A stretch of 64,000 nucleotides of DNA from Lamellibrachia columna (taxonomy: Eukaryota > Annelida > Polychaeta > Sabellida > Siboglinidae). Where the stretch lies: NCBI GenBank assembly GCA_963662155.1, contig OY759264.1, positions 15,879,142 to 15,943,141 on the forward strand, read 5' to 3'. The notes under the pieces are model-generated. The model searched no databases. It worked only from the letters and a program-made list of their open reading frames with translations, and was not told where the DNA came from. A program made the position numbers and the translations under genes. Below are positions 59,146 to 64,000 of the stretch, piece after piece; position 1 is the stretch's first letter, and each line of letters opens with the position of its first letter.

Positions 59146-60029
59146 TTGTATCTAAACCACCCAAGTGGATAGTGACAAAATCCATATTTTGCCAAATATT
59201 GATGATAATATTAAAGCACTTCCTTTCTATCTAATACTGACATTTGCTAAATAAAATTGCTTTGACCTCGGAGGTAAACCAAATCTGGAATCGGGAGATC
59301 CGTTGGAAACCTGGATTGCCCAGTTCTAAAAATTTAATTTGCAAATTTGGTAAGGACACACCTAGAATACGTCACTGTCCAGCGGTTGAGACGAATGGTG
59401 GTTTAACAAGTTGAACCAATGGTAAAGCACATTGGGTAATTAGGCAATTATTGCGCCTCTAGTGACGGCGTCTAAATTTGGCAAACTTAGAGTGTACATA
59501 CCCCGGAGGAGCGATTCCATGGCGCCGCCAAGACTATTTTAAATTCATACTGATGTGTGTAGTCGAATAATAGGCATCCACGTTACCGAATTACCGATCC
59601 AAATTATCAGTGAGAGTGGCCCTGGCGGGCCATATCTGCTTTACCGTTCGAATTTAAAATTCCGGTCAGATTTAACAAGGCAAATCTTTTAGACATTAAG
59701 TGTCTTTATATGTTTCTGTGATGTTTGCATTCACGGTTTTCTATGTCTACGACGACATTTATCTGCACTGATGTTTTCGTTGTCAACGTGAGCCGTTATA
59801 TTGATACTATCCATGTAGCCGTCTGATGTACACGATTACAATTTCATAGAAATTGGAACAATGCGATTACTACACTTCTGTAGTACTATTGTACTCATTG
59901 GTCGAGTGAGAACAAGTTCAATCAGAAATCTCGACCTGGCGAGCGCAACGAAAACCGATCATTAAAGCACTTAGGCTATAGCTGTGAGAAATGCTTCCAG
60001 GACCATTGCATTAGCAATAGATGAGATCT
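59138..60029 (-). other. TRIM copy 2, intron 4 (right part)
   Basis: Unique A+T-rich DNA, no gene seen. Confidence 0.6.
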
Positions 60030-60563
<534 letters not shown>

Positions 60564-60765
60564 CTCGACGGTTGTCAGCGATATCCCTTTGTACCACTTC
60601 TAGACGTCCAATGTTCGGTTCTTGTTGACCAGCCAGAAATGACACCTGCAAAGACCGTTCGTCTGAACACGTCGTCTCTTCGCTCTCGGCCAATGTACGC
60701 AGGCGTTTTATGAGCCTCTCGTGCTCTGCAAGAATGTCGATCCGATGTTTGCTGTCTACCTCGTC
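60564..60765 (-). CDS. TRIM copy 2, exon 4 (coiled-coil end)
   Basis: 202 bases, starts phase 0 after CTACGCAG and ends phase 1 at CGAG/GTAAAG. Encodes DEVDSKHRIDILAEHERLIK, RLRTLAESEETTCSDERSLQ, VSFLAGQQEPNIGRLEVVQR and DIADNRR. It differs from copy 1 at only a handful of residues, so the duplication is recent or under conversion. Confidence 0.85.
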
Positions 60766-61279
60766 CTGCGTAGAAATCCATCAACACAATTCAGCGTTAA
60801 CTGTGTTAAATGTTAGCCGACTGTGTAGAAAGTCCCATTTAAACGAACGATGAATTGACCAATTGGTCGGGCGACACCGTGTCGTATGCCGTGCCGCAGC
60901 TAAATTGTGTGTGCGTTCACACGAGCGACATATCAAGACGTTGATTAAAGGCTACGGCTGGTACACCCGAAGTGGGTCGCGACGGTCGATCATTGACCAC
61001 TGCTTCAAACTATTGCCAGACAAATGCCCGAATTGAACCGAGTCGCAATTCGGGCGAAACACCATAGTCACAAATTGGCCGCCTGATTTCTTGAGGATGT
61101 TTACACGAGTGACTAATTGTCCAATGAAACTGTTGCTCGACCAATTGGGCAACTAATTGTTCTTTTAAACATGCCTTTAGTCTGAAATGACAGATAGCAA
61201 ATAAAAATTTTAAATTCTGCCCCCTCAATCATGTATGTAAAACTTATCATGTAGCTGGCTGACATATAAGCTGACTTAC
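60766..61279 (-). other. TRIM copy 2, intron 3
   Basis: No coding signal. It contains loose inverted and direct repeats of CCAATTGGTCGGGCGACA, CCAATTGGGCAAC and TAATTGTCCAATG types (60860-61160). The motif ATTGGTCGGGCGACA also occurs at 34460 in intron 1 of copy 1. Confidence 0.6.
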
Positions 61280-61447
61280 TTTCAAACAACGAACGTTGAC
61301 TATACATGCTTCAACCACGTTCAACTTCTTCCGAAGTGGTTGGAGTTCAAGGTCTCGTTTCTGTTCTAGCTTACTTAGGAGGTCTGCTTCCTGCTTTTGA
61401 ATGCTTGCCATCATCATCGCTGCTTTTTCTTTGATATCAACAGCTGT
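61280..61447 (-). CDS. TRIM copy 2, exon 3 (coiled coil)
   Basis: 168 bases, phase 0-0, acceptor GTTTAACAG and donor TTGAAA/GTAAGT. Encodes TAVDIKEKAAMMMASIQKQE, ADLLSKLEQKRDLELQPLRK and KLNVVEACIVNVRCLK. Same length as copy 1, more diverged than exon 4. Confidence 0.85.
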
Positions 61448-63264
61448 CTGTTAAACAAACACTATTGGTAGAAGTAAGAATGTTAAATGGATTATATCCG
61501 TATGAAAAGTACGTTACATAAAGAAAATATGTCGAGTGTGTAGCCTTTACAAAAACACATGCCAAAAAATGATGATGTAGATGAAAAGCCTTTTTGTTGG
61601 GCTGGATAGCGAGCACCTAGCTGATTAGCGAGGTGTGTTTAAAAAAAATTGTTCCCCTCTCATTCGTGTACACCCCCTTCAACGGTAAGACACTTAATTA
61701 ATCTGGCCCAATCACACCAACCAAACATGTCACTCTTTTCGAACGCGGTGCACTCTGGGAATTTTTGCAGATAATGAACGGGACCACATTTTCAAATCAC
61801 TTTCTTCGCTGTGCCACTCGATCAACATGTCTCTTCGAGCTATTAAATGTATTCCCACTCACCTCCCGATGTATTTGTACTATTGTAACGAAATGCTTTT
61901 CAAACTAACATATCATGTAACAACATGTCTAAATACTGAATTTATTTGAATATTGTGTAAAAGGGGTTCACCCCACTTTTTATAGGGGGTTTACCCCCCA
62001 CTTTTTGTATGGGGGTTTATCCCCCACTTTTATGTATTTCACATTTTAAAACATTCTAACTAGTACTGTGTGTGTATGTGTGTGCGTGCGTGCGTGTGTG
62101 CGTACGTACGTGCATGCGTGTGCAGTCTGTACATAAGTATACTTTCCCTTGTATTTGCATGCTGTAACTTTATCTAACAGCAGCAAGGTTTTTTTGGTGA
62201 AAACTGTCTTTGACAGTTTGCTAGCTATTGTTGAAAATATCACTAATACCATTATAATTTGGTATCGTATATTCATCAATAATACACACCAGCTTGTGTG
62301 GTACATCTTAATCAGCAATTTACTTATGTACCAGGCTGTGCACATATGTGGCAGACATTGCCGATACTAGTTATTACAGTGTGCACAGTGGCTATACTTG
62401 TTAGACTTGAACAAGATTGGATTGCCCATTACCAACCTACCCAGTAGTTGGTGTAGTCATACAAACAGAGAAAGGACTGCATGACCTGGTCCACAATCAT
62501 AGTAAACACAAATACATCGGCAGTCACTAAAAAAACTATTACGGACGTTTGGCATATTAATAATTGCTATGATGAAATACGCAAATAAAAACATAGACCT
62601 TTAGCTTAATACTAATATAAAAATGTGTGGTCATATATAGCGCCAGTATCTCCCCAGGCATGGCACTTACTCCAGTATCAAAGTAAGTTTGTTGGCAGTC
62701 GCTAATGTAGCGCTCGTATGGGTGAAGAATAGTGTTGCGCGATATTAGCAGTATTCAATTTATGTCTGCGTGTTACGCCTTCGACGTTCCAGCATATTTG
62801 TATTATTGCATTTCCAACTTGTCACAATTGAGCTTAATGAGCAATTATGAGTGACGACTGAATCAAATCCAGGCAGTGATCGTAATTATTTTATTTGTTC
62901 GTGGTTCAGGTTTGAATATTTATTGAGCATTTGAGACTAATTTCAACTATACTGGACAGGATTATGTATTTACTTAATGCTGTTTATATAATTAAACAGA
63001 ATTTGTATTTTCCATATTTACCACAGCGGCTAACTTTGTTATAAAATCACCAAACTTTACTTATACAGATTAGAACAGTTGCTTAGTTATTGTTTAACCT
63101 AAATATCAGTCAGGCATATACAATATTACACAACACGTGAAGTCATCTTATATCTTAACCAAAATAACCACAATATATTGCGACATTTCTCAAAGTTTGG
63201 CAGTGCCCAACCATTGATAGTGGAGACAATTGATTCTGTGAGTCCAAGACAGGTTTTTTTTATC
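61448..63264 (-). other. TRIM copy 2, intron 2 (main part)
   Basis: 1.8 kb without coding signal. Holds the 27-bp type minisatellite at 61960-62035 and a TG/CGTG-rich stretch at 62065-62125. Confidence 0.65.
61960..62035. repeat. Short C/G-run minisatellite
   Basis: Three imperfect copies of GGGGGTTTACCCCCCACTTTT with a TGTAT spacer. Each unit contains a G-run and a C-run, so single strands could fold back. Confidence 0.9.
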
Positions 63265-63460
63265 ATTTCCCTGTGTGGAATCTTTCACTTCCCCTGACAT
63301 AGACATCAGGTAGTAGGGACCAACAGTTTTTAGTCTCTTCCGAAAGAAACAAGCAACGTGGGGTGAATTAAATTGCCCAAGTTTAAAAAAATGCAGTAGG
63401 TGGGCTCGAACAGCGGTCCCCTCGATTGACAGCCGAGCTACCGCGTTTAATCCTTATAAC
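63265..63460 (-). mobile_element. tRNA-derived SINE
   Basis: On the minus strand: GCGGTAGCTCGGCTGTCAAT (A-box region), GCTGTTCGAGCCCACC (B-box), then CTTGGGCAATTTAATTCACC. Same family as at 36062, 37490 and 39650. Confidence 0.75.
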
Positions 63461-63608
63461 GTTGTAAGACTTACACGTAGACACACCTCTATTGATGGGT
63501 GCAACTATATCACAACCTCCAAATACAAAACTTACAACACAATCCTGCATCCAAAGTAAATCATGCTTTAATACAAAACAAACCAATTACTACATGAGTA
63601 GTACCCAC

Positions 63609-63857
63609 CTGATGGTACGATTCGAGAATCCGTGACTGCAAGGCTTCTAATACCACCTTCACACTACTTTGTCGTTTGACCTTGCCGACAATAGTCTCCT
63701 GAAGGTCACGGATGGCATTCATGTGTTGTTTGTACAACACGTCTACCTCGGCCACGTCGTGTTGTGTGGAATCTGAGTGTTCCTCAACGATACACATTGT
63801 GCACGCGACAGTTTGGCAGGTCTGACAGAAGTATCCACTGTCCTCATACTTGTGAAT
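63609..63857 (-). CDS. TRIM copy 2, exon 2 (B-box 2 and start of coiled coil)
   Basis: 249 bases, phase 0-0, acceptor CTGCGTCAG and donor CATCAG/GTGGGT. Encodes IHKYEDSGYFCQTCQTVACT, MCIVEEHSDSTQHDVAEVDV, LYKQHMNAIRDLQETIVGKV and a basic helix. The B-box ligands H, C, C, C, C and H match copy 1; the first cysteine is expected in exon 1, which lies right of the window. Three extra codons (SDSTQ region) lengthen the loop between the last two zinc ligands. Confidence 0.88.
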
Positions 63858-64000
63858 CTGACGCAGAACGAGTAATCAGTTGTCAGTTGAGACATAGGAC
63901 GTAATCACATATATGGGCTACATATTTCATTTTCTCGCATCGCTGGCAATGTTAATATTGTAAGCACTTTCCACTCATAACTGTGACAGTGATAAAATAT
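63858..64000 (-). other. TRIM copy 2, intron 1 (window edge)
   Basis: Homologous to 34255-34395 of copy 1 (AGTGATCAG/AGTAATCAG, then TCGCTGGCAATGTTAA). The RING exon should follow to the right. Confidence 0.7.

Overview
This is eukaryotic, almost certainly invertebrate metazoan nuclear DNA. The genes are split into short exons with GT/AG introns. The window is A+T-rich and holds long dinucleotide microsatellites, several minisatellites, tRNA-derived SINEs, several classes of decayed retroelement and tandemly duplicated gene segments. No species can be named from the sequence. The family mix (CLCA, TRIM, PARP14/DTX3L-type RRM, Penelope and CR1-like elements) suits a marine invertebrate such as a mollusc, annelid or lancelet.

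Layout. 1-5.4 kb, plus strand: the last four exons of a CLCA-type secreted or membrane metalloprotease-like protein. Its third intron holds a 2.2-kb minisatellite made of copies of the 5' splice site itself. 5.4-8.1 kb: non-coding, with a dispersed repeat. 8.1-12.7 kb: a decayed copy of a large multicopy invertebrate gene family with a C-terminal Cys-rich motif and two in-frame minisatellite expansions. 12.8-13.2 kb: a TG/TGCG microsatellite. 14.4-15.1 kb: reverse transcriptase relic. 15.9-16.15 kb: a terminal exon of a small B12D/NDUFA4-like membrane protein, easy to miss because it has no early ATG. 17.2-18.3 kb, minus: a broken unidentified reading frame. 18.35-18.63 kb: LINE fragment. 22.7-23.0 kb: SINE. 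24.2-25.6 kb: a Penelope-like element flanked by an inverted copy of its own end.

25.9-63.9 kb, minus strand, is one coherent domain: a duplicated array of genes. Each full unit starts with RING, two B-boxes and coiled-coil (TRIM) exons. These are followed by exons for RRM domains of the PARP10/PARP14/DTX3L type, and in one case by a KH-like terminal exon. Two TRIM heads are seen: copy 1 with exons 1-4 at 35.56-32.34 kb, and copy 2 with exons 2-4 at 63.86-60.56 kb, its exon 1 lying beyond the right edge. In copy 2 a phase-1 junction leads from TRIM exon 4 to a terminal RRM exon at 56.6 kb. RRM cassettes are all phase 1-1, so any could be joined to any other. A large segmental duplication (about 25.9-31.9 kb against 42.7-52.2 kb) carries RRM cassettes in different states of decay. 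At the same position it carries two different minisatellites, of 63 and 60 bp.

Retroelements sit in the introns: an RTE/CR1-like LINE at 57.1-59.0 kb with one frameshift in a G8 run, an RT fragment with a TA tail at 33.1-34.0 kb, a CR1-like end at 42.2-42.6 kb and a second Penelope fragment at 39.8 kb. If the TRIM-RRM architecture is real, the products would join ubiquitin-ligase chemistry to nucleic-acid or PARP/DTX3L-partner binding, a combination expected in innate immunity. That function is inference.
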